This document shows, one piece after another, positions 1-8,520 of a stretch of DNA of 64,000 nucleotides (its first letter is position 1; each line of letters begins with the position of its first letter). Position numbers and translations under genes: made by a program. This DNA is from an uncultured bacterium (GTDB lineage: Bacteria; Vulcanimicrobiota; Vulcanimicrobiia; Vulcanimicrobiales; Vulcanimicrobiaceae). The stretch covers positions 62,001-126,000 of the forward strand of contig CAIKPM010000069.1 of assembly GCA_903829325.1 (NCBI GenBank), in the 5' to 3' direction. The notes beneath the pieces were generated by a model that saw nothing but the letters and a program-made list of their open reading frames with translations, made no database searches and had not been told where the DNA came from.

Positions 1-1646
1 ACCGCGTCAGCAAGCTTATTCCGCCCAAGCGGATGATTCTTAAAGATATTTCGCTCAGTTTTTTCCCCGGGGCCAAAATTGGCATTTTGGGGCCAAATGG
101 AGCTGGCAAATCCTCCTTGTTGCGCATCATGGCGGGCGTCGATACTGAGTTTGATGGAGAAGCGAAGCCAGCGGCAAATCTGAGCGTCGGTTTCTTAGAG
201 CAAGAGCCAAAACTTGATCCTGATAAAACCGTGCGTGAAACGGTTGAAGAAGCTCTGGGCGAAGTGGTGGCGGCACGCAAGCGACTCAACGAAGTCTACG
301 AAGCATACGGCGACCCTGAGGCTGATTTCGATAAACTTGCCGCGGAACAAGCTAAACTCGAAGCTATTCTTTTTTCGCAAGGTGGCGACAATCTCGATCA
401 ACAGTTAGAAATCGCTGCTGATGCCCTGCGTCTTCCGCCGTGGGACGCGAAAATCGGTCCACTTTCCGGCGGAGAAAAACGCCGTGTCGCGTTGTGCCGC
501 TTACTCCTATCCAAGCCCGATATGCTCTTACTCGATGAGCCAACCAACCACTTAGACGCCGAAAGCGTGGACTGGCTCGAACAATTTTTGCAGCGTTTTA
601 CCGGTACGGTCGTTGCAGTTACCCATGACCGCTACTTCCTGGATAATGCTGCGGAGTGGATTCTTGAACTAGATCGCGGACGCGGCATTCCCTATAAAGG
701 CAATTACAGCTCGTGGCTTGATCAAAAGCAGGCACGTTTAGCCCAAGAAGAAGCGGAAGAGTCCGCTCGCCAAAAAGCGCTCAAGCGCGAATTAGAATGG
801 GTGAGGCGCGGCACCAAAGGTCAACAAACCAAGAGCAAAAGCCGCATCGCCCGTTTTGAAGAACTCTCTAGTTATGAATATCAACGTAGCAACGAGACGC
901 AAGAAATTTTTATTCCGGTTGCAGAGCGCTTAGGCGATCAAGTCATTCGTTTTGAGCATGTCCGTAAGGGTTTCGGTGATCGTTTGCTCATGGATGATGT
1001 GTCGTTTACTATTCCAGCCGGAGCAATCGTGGGGATTATTGGCCCAAATGGTGCTGGAAAATCCACCTTTTTCCGTATGATTACCGGCAAAGAAACGCCC
1101 GATAGCGGCAAGATCAATATTGGCCAGACCGTAAAAATGGCGTTTGTCGATCAAAGCCGTGAAGCATTAGATAATAGCAAAACCGCCTTTGAAGAAATTG
1201 GCGGTGGGCTTGATTTATTGATGGTCGGAAAATTTGAAATGCCGACGCGCGCCTATATGGGACGTTTTAATTTCAAAGGTGCCGATCAACAAAAATTGGT
1301 TGGAAATCTTTCAGGCGGAGAACGCGGTCGTTTACACTTAGCGAAAACCTTGTTGACAGGCGCGAATGTGTTATTACTCGACGAACCGTCAAACGATCTT
1401 GATGTTGAGACTTTGCGTGCTCTCGAAGACGCCCTTGAGGAATTTGCCGGCACGGTCTTGGTGGTCAGTCACGATCGTTGGTTCCTCGATCGCATTGCTA
1501 CGCATATTTTAGCGTTTGAAGGTGATTCGAATGTCTATTTCTTTGAGGGCAATTATCAGGAGTATGAAGCCAACAAACGTGAGCGCCTCGGCGAAGAGGC
1601 CGCTAAGCCAAAACGCGTCAAATACCGCCCGCTCACGATGAAATAA
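1..1646 (+). CDS. ettA: Energy-dependent translational throttle protein EttA (ABC-F ATPase), 5' end cut off
   Basis: ABC-F ATPase that binds the ribosomal E site and gates entry into elongation according to ATP/ADP level; it acts in the cytosol and has no membrane part. Two ABC domains are visible, each with a Walker A (GPNGAGKS), a signature (LSGGEKRRV, LSGGERGRL) and a Walker B followed by DEPTNHLD in the first and DEPSNDLD in the second, joined by the charged ABC-F linker near residues 230-290. The first ATG in the window is at 33, but the frame is open to base 3 and reads RVSKLIPPKR before it, which matches the conserved start of EttA. The true start therefore lies about 10 codons upstream of the window. 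The downstream dacB begins 2 bases after the stop. Confidence 0.93.
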   Translation, partial: RVSKLIPPKRMILKDISLSFFPGAKIGILGPNGAGKSSLLRIMAGVDTEFDGEAKPAANLSVGFLEQEPKLDPDKTVRETVEEALGEVVAARKRLNEVYEAYGDPEADFDKLAAEQAKLEAILFSQGGDNLDQQLEIAADALRLPPWDAKIGPLSGGEKRRVALCRLLLSKPDMLLLDEPTNHLDAESVDWLEQFLQRFTGTVVAVTHDRYFLDNAAEWILELDRGRGIPYKGNYSSWLDQKQARLAQEEAEESARQKALKRELEWVRRGTKGQQTKSKSRIARFEELSSYEYQRSNETQEIFIPVAERLGDQVIRFEHVRKGFGDRLLMDDVSFTIPAGAIVGIIGPNGAGKSTFFRMITGKETPDSGKINIGQTVKMAFVDQSREALDNSKTAFEEIGGGLDLLMVGKFEMPTRAYMGRFNFKGADQQKLVGNLSGGERGRLHLAKTLLTGANVLLLDEPSNDLDVETLRALEDALEEFAGTVLVVSHDRWFLDRIATHILAFEGDSNVYFFEGNYQEYEANKRERLGEEAAKPKRVKYRPLTMK

Positions 1647-1648
1647 CC

Positions 1649-3079
1649 ATGCGGCTTCTTGCCACCATCGGGCTTGTCATGGGCCTTGCGGCCACGGCAG
1701 CGGCGCAAAGCATGCCATCGATGCTCGAGCAGACCATTCGAGAAACATCGTTGCATGGTTCGCACCTGGGGGTCTTGGTGAGCGATCTGCCTAGCGGGCG
1801 TGTGCTGTATGCACACAATGCGGATGATGCCTTCGCTCCCGCGTCTACCCTCAAATTGTTGACCGGAGCAACGGCGCTTGAAACCCTAGGAAGCAACGCT
1901 ACCTTTCTCACCAGCCTCGAGTTGCGAGGGCGGCAACAAGGCCAACAGTTTGAGGGTGAGGTGATCCTCCATCTTGGTGGAGATCCACTCCTGACGCAAG
2001 CCGATTTGCGTTCCGCTGCTCAAGCACTGGTCCAGCGTGGCATCAGCGTCATCCACGGACATCTTCGCCTCGAAGCGCAGATTCACGAAGCGCAAGCGTA
2101 TCCCGAAGGATGGCTACTCGACGATTTGCCGTTTGACTACGCCCCGCCGGTCCCAGGAATTGCCCTCGACGAGAATATCATCCACGTTGCAGTCACCGCT
2201 GCTCGCAGCGTTGGTGCGCCAGCTACCCTCACGCTTAGTTCGGCCGATGCAGCTATTCTCAAGCGCCTTGATCTCCATGTCACGAACCTGACCACCACCA
2301 CAGCAACCAACCAAGCCGATACCCTCGCCCCTTGGTGGGGGCATGGGCACCTCGGAGTGAGCGGCGCCGTGCCACTAGGGGTTGACGCGGAAGATGTGAG
2401 CGTCGCGGTGCCTGATGCAAGCAACTTTGTGCTCGCATCGCTCGCAGAAGTTGTGGCGCAAGCTGGCATAAGTCTGCTGCCAACTCAGGGCGTGGCCGTA
2501 CATGCAGAAGGAGAGCAACTAGTCTGGAAGCACAGTTCACCGAGTTTGGGGCAAATTGTTCGCAAGATGTGGCTTCGCAGTGACAACTTCATTGCTGAGA
2601 CTTTACTCGAGCAACTTGGTGCTCACCATCCAGAATTGGGCGTGGATCCTCGCATCGCGGGGCTTGCCTTTGAGGAGAAGTTGCTCGAACAGCGCGGCTT
2701 GGATATCAGCAGCCTCGTCCTCAATGATGGCTCCGGGCTCTCGCGTTACGATCTGGTCACGCCTCGGCTCTACGCAAATTTGCTGGCGCATCTCTGGGCA
2801 TCGTCCGCACGCCAGCAAATCCTCAATAGCCTGCCGCTAGCTGGCGTGCGCGGGACTCTTGCTCACGCTTTCCGTGATACTCCTATTGCGGGTCATTACT
2901 ATGCCAAAACCGGTGGCATGCGCAATGTCGCAAATCTCAGCGGTTTTCTGCAAACCAGCTCAGGTCACTGGCTAAGCGTGACGATTCTCTGCGACGACGC
3001 CCCCATCGACGACCACGAGCTACGCACCCTGCAAACCCGCCTGTTACGGCAATTGATAGAGCGCGACGGGGCTTTGTAA
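1649..3079 (+). CDS. dacB: D-alanyl-D-alanine carboxypeptidase/endopeptidase, PBP4 (DacB) type
   Basis: Penicillin-binding peptidase of family S13, exported to the periplasm, which trims or cleaves peptidoglycan peptides. A signal peptide is visible (RLLATIGLVMGLAATAAAQS). All three active-site motifs are present: the nucleophile motif STLK near residue 66, SDN at 311 and KTG at 420. The long stretch between the first two motifs is typical of class C low-molecular-weight PBPs, and 476 aa is the usual size. The start ATG lies 2 bases after the ettA stop, so the two are probably co-transcribed. Confidence 0.92.
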   Translation: MRLLATIGLVMGLAATAAAQSMPSMLEQTIRETSLHGSHLGVLVSDLPSGRVLYAHNADDAFAPASTLKLLTGATALETLGSNATFLTSLELRGRQQGQQFEGEVILHLGGDPLLTQADLRSAAQALVQRGISVIHGHLRLEAQIHEAQAYPEGWLLDDLPFDYAPPVPGIALDENIIHVAVTAARSVGAPATLTLSSADAAILKRLDLHVTNLTTTTATNQADTLAPWWGHGHLGVSGAVPLGVDAEDVSVAVPDASNFVLASLAEVVAQAGISLLPTQGVAVHAEGEQLVWKHSSPSLGQIVRKMWLRSDNFIAETLLEQLGAHHPELGVDPRIAGLAFEEKLLEQRGLDISSLVLNDGSGLSRYDLVTPRLYANLLAHLWASSARQQILNSLPLAGVRGTLAHAFRDTPIAGHYYAKTGGMRNVANLSGFLQTSSGHWLSVTILCDDAPIDDHELRTLQTRLLRQLIERDGAL

Positions 3080-3132
3080 AGAAGTCTTAACACTGCAAAA
3101 TCCAGGTGCTGAGTATCCGATGATAAATCGGT

Positions 3133-6100
3133 ATGGAAATTTGCCGTTGGCTGAGGCAATCAGCTGCTTTGCGGGAATGTGACGCTCGCTTTGGGCCGCG
3201 CAAGTCGGGTCTTGGGCGGCAAGGGGTGGTCCTTCTTGCCGCTTCGTTTGCGTTTGTCGTCAGCCAGATGCCCGCTGAGGCCTATGCTGGCAACATCGTC
3301 TATAATACCGCGAACAATGCCTCTGCAGGTACGAACGACGTCGTGCTTGGGATTGGCGCCGGCTCGTACGCGAATGCCAATTCGGTTGATAATCTTGCAG
3401 AAAGTGACTATGCCGGCGTTGCCGTAACCGGTACGGGCAATAATGCCATCGGCTTTTCAGCAGGCACGAACGTCTTTGGGAATTTTAACGACACGCTTGG
3501 CGGCAACTCGGGGATCAATGTCACTGGCACCGGCAATGACAGTATCGGGATGTCAGCGGGCCTGAACGTGACGGGGAGCGGAAATGCTTCCTTTGGCGCA
3601 CAAAGCGGCATAAGTATTACTGGCAACTTTAACACCCTGCTTGGCGAGAGCGCTGGCCAATGGGTGAGTGGGACCGCCAATATCGGAGTTGGCTATTATG
3701 GCGGGGTCCACGTAACCGGAGCCAATAATATTGGCGTAGGGAGATTGGCTGGCTTCAACACGACCGGTGATCAGAATATCGGTTTCGGCTATTCTGCATC
3801 GTACCGAGTGAGCGGCTCCGGCAACGAAGGTTTGGGCACCGGGAGTGATTATAGTATCACCGGCAGCGACAACCTAGGATTTGGCTACTTTGCCGAAGAG
3901 TTCGTCACCGGTGCGAACAACGCCGCCTTTGGCGACAGCGCTGGTATGACCATTATCGGCACTGCCAATTACGCCTTCGGCTATAACGCTGGCTCCAGTA
4001 TCACCGGAACCGCCAATCTCGGCGTCGGTTTGATGAGCGGCGCGGTCGTGGTTGGTACCGCGAACGTTGGCTTAGGGGTAAGTACCGGCACCACGGTGAC
4101 CGGCAGCAATAATCTCGCTCTGGGGACGACCGCCGGGCATGGTATTACCGGCAACAATAATGATTCGATTGGCTTCTACGCGGGCTCGACGATAACGGGA
4201 AGCGACAATCTTGCGTTTGGCCTTTCCGCGGGAATTGGAATCACCGGAACCGGAAATCTGGCCTTCGGAGGTTCCGCGGGCGTGTTTGTGACCGGTACCA
4301 ATAATATCGCGCTGGGATGGAGCGCTGGACAGAATGTGGTGGCCAATGACACGATTGCGATCGGCCAATACGCCCTCGCAAGCGCCACCAACGCTATTGC
4401 AATCGGTAGCTCGGCGACCGCTACGACGAATGGTGCGGTTGCCATAGGGGCCAATTCTCTGGCCACTGGAACCGCGGCGGTCGCCATCGGTGGTGGAGTC
4501 GCGACTGGCACTAATGCGATCGCGATTGGTCTTGGTTCCACGGCGACCGCGAACAACTCGGTCGACTTTGGCAACCGCACCCTCACCCATGTAAATTCGG
4601 GTGTGAATAGTAGCGATGCCGCGAATTATACCCAATTAACCGCTGCTTCAGGGACGCTCAATAGCGCTTTGGTCAGCGTCTCAGGCACGCTCAGCACGAG
4701 TTTTGTTTCCTCGTCAGGCAATCTGAATACCGCTCTGATCAGCATTTCGGGCACGCTCAATACCGCAGTCGTGAGTACTTCCGCGAATCTGAATACCGCA
4801 TTCGTGAGTATCTCAGGAACGCTCAATACAGCGATCACCACCGTAAGCACGAATCTTACGTCGGTTTCAGGAAATCTGAATACGAGTATCAGCAGTATTT
4901 CTGGCGTGCTAAATACGGTGTTGACGGGTAATTCGGGCACAATCAATACCGCTCTGGTTAGTATATCAGGTGCACTCAATGGTCAAATAACGACGATTGC
5001 AACCAATCTCAGCTCGGTTTCTGCAAATATCAATACAAATTTCTTGAGCGTTTCCGCGAATTTGAACACCCAAATCACGACAATTAGTACCAATCTCAAT
5101 TCCATTTCGGGCAATCTCAATACCGCTTTGCTCAGTCAGTCAGCAGCATTCAATGCCCAGCTGGTGAGCGATTCGGGTACGCTCAATACCGCACTCAGCA
5201 GTGTCTCGGCTGACCTGAATTCCCAGGTCAGTACTGCAGCGACGAATCTTGTTTCGGTTTCCGGCACTCTCAATACCGCGCTCGTGAGTATTTCCGGCAC
5301 GCTCAATGCAGCGCTAACTTCAACCGCTCTGTCAACCTCTGCGGTACTCAACAACGCATTGGTTAGCGTATCCGCGACGCTCGATAGCGGTCTGGGCACT
5401 AGCTCGGCCTTGCTCAATACGAGCCTCGTGAGTATTTCCGGTGACCTCAACAGTCAAATCACGACTGCGCTCACGAATCTGACCTCGGTTTCAGGGACAG
5501 TAAATACTGCCCTCGTGAGCGTTTCTGGCGCACTGAATCTGCAAGCAAATACGATCGCAACCAATCTTGTTTCTGTCTCGGGCGTCTTGAATACGAATAT
5601 GCTCAGTATTTCTGCGACACTCAATACGCAAGCGAGCACCATCGCCAGCAATCTGGTCTCTACTTCAGGCACACTCAATAGTGCTTTGCTCAGTGTTTCG
5701 GCTGATCTCAATACCCAAACGACGAGCATCAGCACAAATCTCGTCTCGATCTCGGGGACGCTCAATACTGCCCTGACTAGCGTATCGGGTGAGCTCAACA
5801 CGGAAATCACCACCGCTAACACCGCGCTGACCGCTTTTTCCGGCAGCATTCAGACTGCGCTCGTGAGTGTTTCGGGCTATCTCAACAGTCAAGTGACGAG
5901 TGTCAGCAGCAACCTCACCCTTGCGTCGGGGAACGTCAACACCGCACTCATCAGCGTCTCGGCGAATCTCAACAATATGATCACGAGTGCGGATACGACA
6001 CTCATTTCGGTTTCAGGTAATGTGAATAGTGCCCTCAGTTCGTTTTCGGCTAGCCTCAATTACGCACTCGTCAGTATTTCGGGTGATCTCAGTACTGCAG

Positions 6101-8520
6101 TGACGACCGTCGGAAATAATCTTGTTTCCGTCTCCGGTACACTCAATAACTCGCTCACCAGCGTCTCAGGAAGCCTGAATCTCGCCTTTGTAAGTGTTTC
6201 TGGTGATCTCAATACCCAAATCAGCACGCTGACTACGAGCGTGCTCGCCGCATCGAGTAGCCTCAACACAGCGCTGGTGAGCGTTTCGGGGACCTTGAAT
6301 ACTCAGGAAAGCCTGCTCGCAACAACGGCAAGCTCAATTTCAGCGGATATCAATACCGCACTCGTGAGCGTTTCTGGTGATTTGAATAACCAACTTATTG
6401 CTCAGAGCAGCACTATCAACACCTTTTCGGCTAGTTTTGCCAATAGCCTTACGAGTACGTCAGCTGTGCTCAATACCGCTCTGCTGAGCGTGTCAGGCAC
6501 GCTCAATGATTCGTTTGCGAATGCTCCCAGCGTGGTCTCACAAACGCTCAACCTCGCGCTCAGCAGTGTTTCCGGAGCTCTCAACACACTTATGCTCACG
6601 GATAATAGTAATCTCGTATCGGTTTCTGGCACACTCAATACGGCTCTCTCACTGTTGACAACCGGCGAAAGCAACATCAGTAATACCATTAACACGGTTT
6701 CAGCAGAAATGAACCTCGCTATTTTGAGTGTGTCGAGTACGTTCAACAGCGATCTCTTGAGCTCGCAACAAAACATCGATAGCATCGTGAGCAATCTGAC
6801 CGCTGTATCGGGGACGCTCAGTGCACTGATCACTACGACTGCCACTACGTTTCAAACAACACTCAGCAGTGTCTCTGGTAATCTGAATGCAAATATTGCG
6901 CTTGTAGCGAGTGCGATTCAAAATAGCACGAGTGCATTGAGTACTTCGTCGACTAGTCTCAATGCCGCCATCACCAGCGTCAGTGCCAACTTAAACGCTG
7001 CGATCACAACGGTGTCGAGCGGCATTGCCGCGACCTCAAGTCAAATCAATAACGCACTCGTTGCCGCAAACAATCGTGTTGATGCGGTTGCTGCGACCTT
7101 GACGAGCGTTTCAGCCAGCTTTGCCAACGCATTGCTGACGACTTCTGGTCTGCTCAATAATCAAATCAGTGCGGTTTCCGCGAATGTTGGTAATTTTTCC
7201 ACAGCATTACTCAGTGTGTCGGGAGCGTTCACGACATCGCTTAACCAAATAACGTCGAGCCTCACAACGCAAATCAACGCACTCTCAGGAAAACAAAATA
7301 GCGACTATAGCGCGCTACAACAACAGATCAGTCAATTCAATGTACTCGGTACGGGCAATACCACGATTGGCGCGAACGCGGGCAATTCGGTTACCGGGTC
7401 AGGTAATATCGCCCTCGGTCTCTCGGCCGGCGTCGGAGTCACTGGCAATGCCAATATTGCTATCGGCGAAAATGCCGGTAGCTTGGGAACTACCCCCGTC
7501 GTCCTTGCTAACCTGCGTTCTGACGCAACGCGCCGTGGTTTCGAAACAAATTCGGTAGCCAGCCTGGCTGGGGTGCGGGGTGATAATAATATCGCCTTGG
7601 GCACCGACGCTGGTTTGGGGACAGGCACGCCATTTTCGGATACTATCGCGATAGGCACCAGCGCGAGCGCTGGTCAATCACGTGCGGTTGCACTTGGTGC
7701 GCACGCGAACGCGAATGCCAGCGGAGCTCTCGCACTTGGGGCCAATGCGCAAGCCAACGCGGAAAATTCGGTTGCGCTCGGTAGCGGTTCGATCGCTACT
7801 GTTGCCAACACCGTCTCCCTAGGCGCTCCTGGCGCCGAACGGACGCTCTCGAATGTTGCCGCCGGAGTCAATGCAACCGATGCGGTCAATGTTGGCCAAG
7901 TCGCAAGCGCCCTCAACACCGTTCAACAGCAAGTCGGTCAAGTCGCTACGGTGGCGTACAAGGGGATCGCAATCGGCATGGCCCAAGCCAGCGCTGCCCC
8001 AAGCCAGGCCGCGCCCGGTGAAACGAGCGTTGCCCTGGGTTCCGGGTACTACCAAGGCAACAGCGCGGTCGGTATCGGTGCAGCCCGGACCTCCCAACGA
8101 GGAACCCAGAGCTTCGAGATGGCTGCCGCAATATCGCCCGGCCTGGGCGATATTGGTGTGCAGGCGAGTTTCCAGGTCCGCCTGGGCGCCCAATCGCAGG
8201 CTACCCCAGCCGCCAAAGCACACGAGCAGTCGTTTGTGTTGCCAACGCGCCTTTGGCAAGCGCTGGGTTTTTCGCAAATGATCACCGAGACCCCAGGGCG
8301 TTTATACGAGCTGAGCTGGGGCAGTCGGATTTTTCATGTCCATCTCTGTCAACTCGATCGACCGAACGGTAGCGCGTGGACGATTTTGCTCGACGAACTG
8401 CAAGCTGACGGCACATGGCGCCGTTTACGGCGGTTCATGCCGCTTGCACCGCAAGGCGACCCTCGCGAGGCGATGCGCGATGCGCTCACTGCTCTGAGTA
8501 TCTATGCGCAAGCCCGTTAA
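3133..8520 (+). CDS. Giant YadA-like trimeric autotransporter, paralogue 1
   Basis: A 1795-aa predicted surface fibre of the trimeric autotransporter adhesin class, in which three chains form one outer-membrane barrel and an external stalk and head. Order of parts: a long N-terminal region with a hydrophobic export segment (about residues 30-50, ending AEA), 19 head repeats of exactly 16 residues (about 98-401), YadA-type AIAIG repeats and a neck (VDFGNRTL) up to about 495, a stalk of about 900 residues with an 11-residue period, a second short head from about 1402, a neck (DAVNVGQ), and the YadA anchor (GIAIGMAQ to FQVRLG, about 1610-1685). About 110 further residues follow the anchor, which is unusual because the anchor normally ends the protein. 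The N-terminus is poorly defined and no clear ribosome-binding site is seen. The ligand is unknown. Confidence 0.85.
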   Translation: MEICRWLRQSAALRECDARFGPRKSGLGRQGVVLLAASFAFVVSQMPAEAYAGNIVYNTANNASAGTNDVVLGIGAGSYANANSVDNLAESDYAGVAVTGTGNNAIGFSAGTNVFGNFNDTLGGNSGINVTGTGNDSIGMSAGLNVTGSGNASFGAQSGISITGNFNTLLGESAGQWVSGTANIGVGYYGGVHVTGANNIGVGRLAGFNTTGDQNIGFGYSASYRVSGSGNEGLGTGSDYSITGSDNLGFGYFAEEFVTGANNAAFGDSAGMTIIGTANYAFGYNAGSSITGTANLGVGLMSGAVVVGTANVGLGVSTGTTVTGSNNLALGTTAGHGITGNNNDSIGFYAGSTITGSDNLAFGLSAGIGITGTGNLAFGGSAGVFVTGTNNIALGWSAGQNVVANDTIAIGQYALASATNAIAIGSSATATTNGAVAIGANSLATGTAAVAIGGGVATGTNAIAIGLGSTATANNSVDFGNRTLTHVNSGVNSSDAANYTQLTAASGTLNSALVSVSGTLSTSFVSSSGNLNTALISISGTLNTAVVSTSANLNTAFVSISGTLNTAITTVSTNLTSVSGNLNTSISSISGVLNTVLTGNSGTINTALVSISGALNGQITTIATNLSSVSANINTNFLSVSANLNTQITTISTNLNSISGNLNTALLSQSAAFNAQLVSDSGTLNTALSSVSADLNSQVSTAATNLVSVSGTLNTALVSISGTLNAALTSTALSTSAVLNNALVSVSATLDSGLGTSSALLNTSLVSISGDLNSQITTALTNLTSVSGTVNTALVSVSGALNLQANTIATNLVSVSGVLNTNMLSISATLNTQASTIASNLVSTSGTLNSALLSVSADLNTQTTSISTNLVSISGTLNTALTSVSGELNTEITTANTALTAFSGSIQTALVSVSGYLNSQVTSVSSNLTLASGNVNTALISVSANLNNMITSADTTLISVSGNVNSALSSFSASLNYALVSISGDLSTAVTTVGNNLVSVSGTLNNSLTSVSGSLNLAFVSVSGDLNTQISTLTTSVLAASSSLNTALVSVSGTLNTQESLLATTASSISADINTALVSVSGDLNNQLIAQSSTINTFSASFANSLTSTSAVLNTALLSVSGTLNDSFANAPSVVSQTLNLALSSVSGALNTLMLTDNSNLVSVSGTLNTALSLLTTGESNISNTINTVSAEMNLAILSVSSTFNSDLLSSQQNIDSIVSNLTAVSGTLSALITTTATTFQTTLSSVSGNLNANIALVASAIQNSTSALSTSSTSLNAAITSVSANLNAAITTVSSGIAATSSQINNALVAANNRVDAVAATLTSVSASFANALLTTSGLLNNQISAVSANVGNFSTALLSVSGAFTTSLNQITSSLTTQINALSGKQNSDYSALQQQISQFNVLGTGNTTIGANAGNSVTGSGNIALGLSAGVGVTGNANIAIGENAGSLGTTPVVLANLRSDATRRGFETNSVASLAGVRGDNNIALGTDAGLGTGTPFSDTIAIGTSASAGQSRAVALGAHANANASGALALGANAQANAENSVALGSGSIATVANTVSLGAPGAERTLSNVAAGVNATDAVNVGQVASALNTVQQQVGQVATVAYKGIAIGMAQASAAPSQAAPGETSVALGSGYYQGNSAVGIGAARTSQRGTQSFEMAAAISPGLGDIGVQASFQVRLGAQSQATPAAKAHEQSFVLPTRLWQALGFSQMITETPGRLYELSWGSRIFHVHLCQLDRPNGSAWTILLDELQADGTWRRLRRFMPLAPQGDPREAMRDALTALSIYAQAR
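3424..4335 (+). repeat. 19 tandem 48-bp (16-residue) head repeats of autotransporter 1
   Basis: Counting from VTGTGNNAIGFSAGTN, the reading frame holds exactly 19 consecutive units of 16 residues with no insertion or deletion (912 bp). The pattern is (V/I)-T-G-x-x-N-x-x-x-G-x-x-A/S-G-x-x. Units differ at the DNA level, so this is an old, diversified array. It resembles the parallel beta-roll head repeats of YadA-type adhesins. Confidence 0.9.
4642..7338 (+). repeat. Hendecad stalk repeats of autotransporter 1
   Basis: About 900 residues of degenerate 33-bp repeats with the consensus S-G-T-L-N-T-A-L-V-S-(V/I), punctuated by 7-residue units such as ISTNLNS. Hydrophobic residues recur with 4-3-4 spacing, the signature of an 11-residue (three-turn) right-handed coiled coil. 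Charged residues are almost absent. The prediction of a coiled-coil stalk is inference. Confidence 0.8.

Noticed and set aside
4072..7658. Many long open frames antisense to autotransporter 1, and likewise in the second gene
   Set aside because: They mirror the repeat structure of the sense strand; the repeated codons keep the antisense frame free of stops. They have no start signals or family features.
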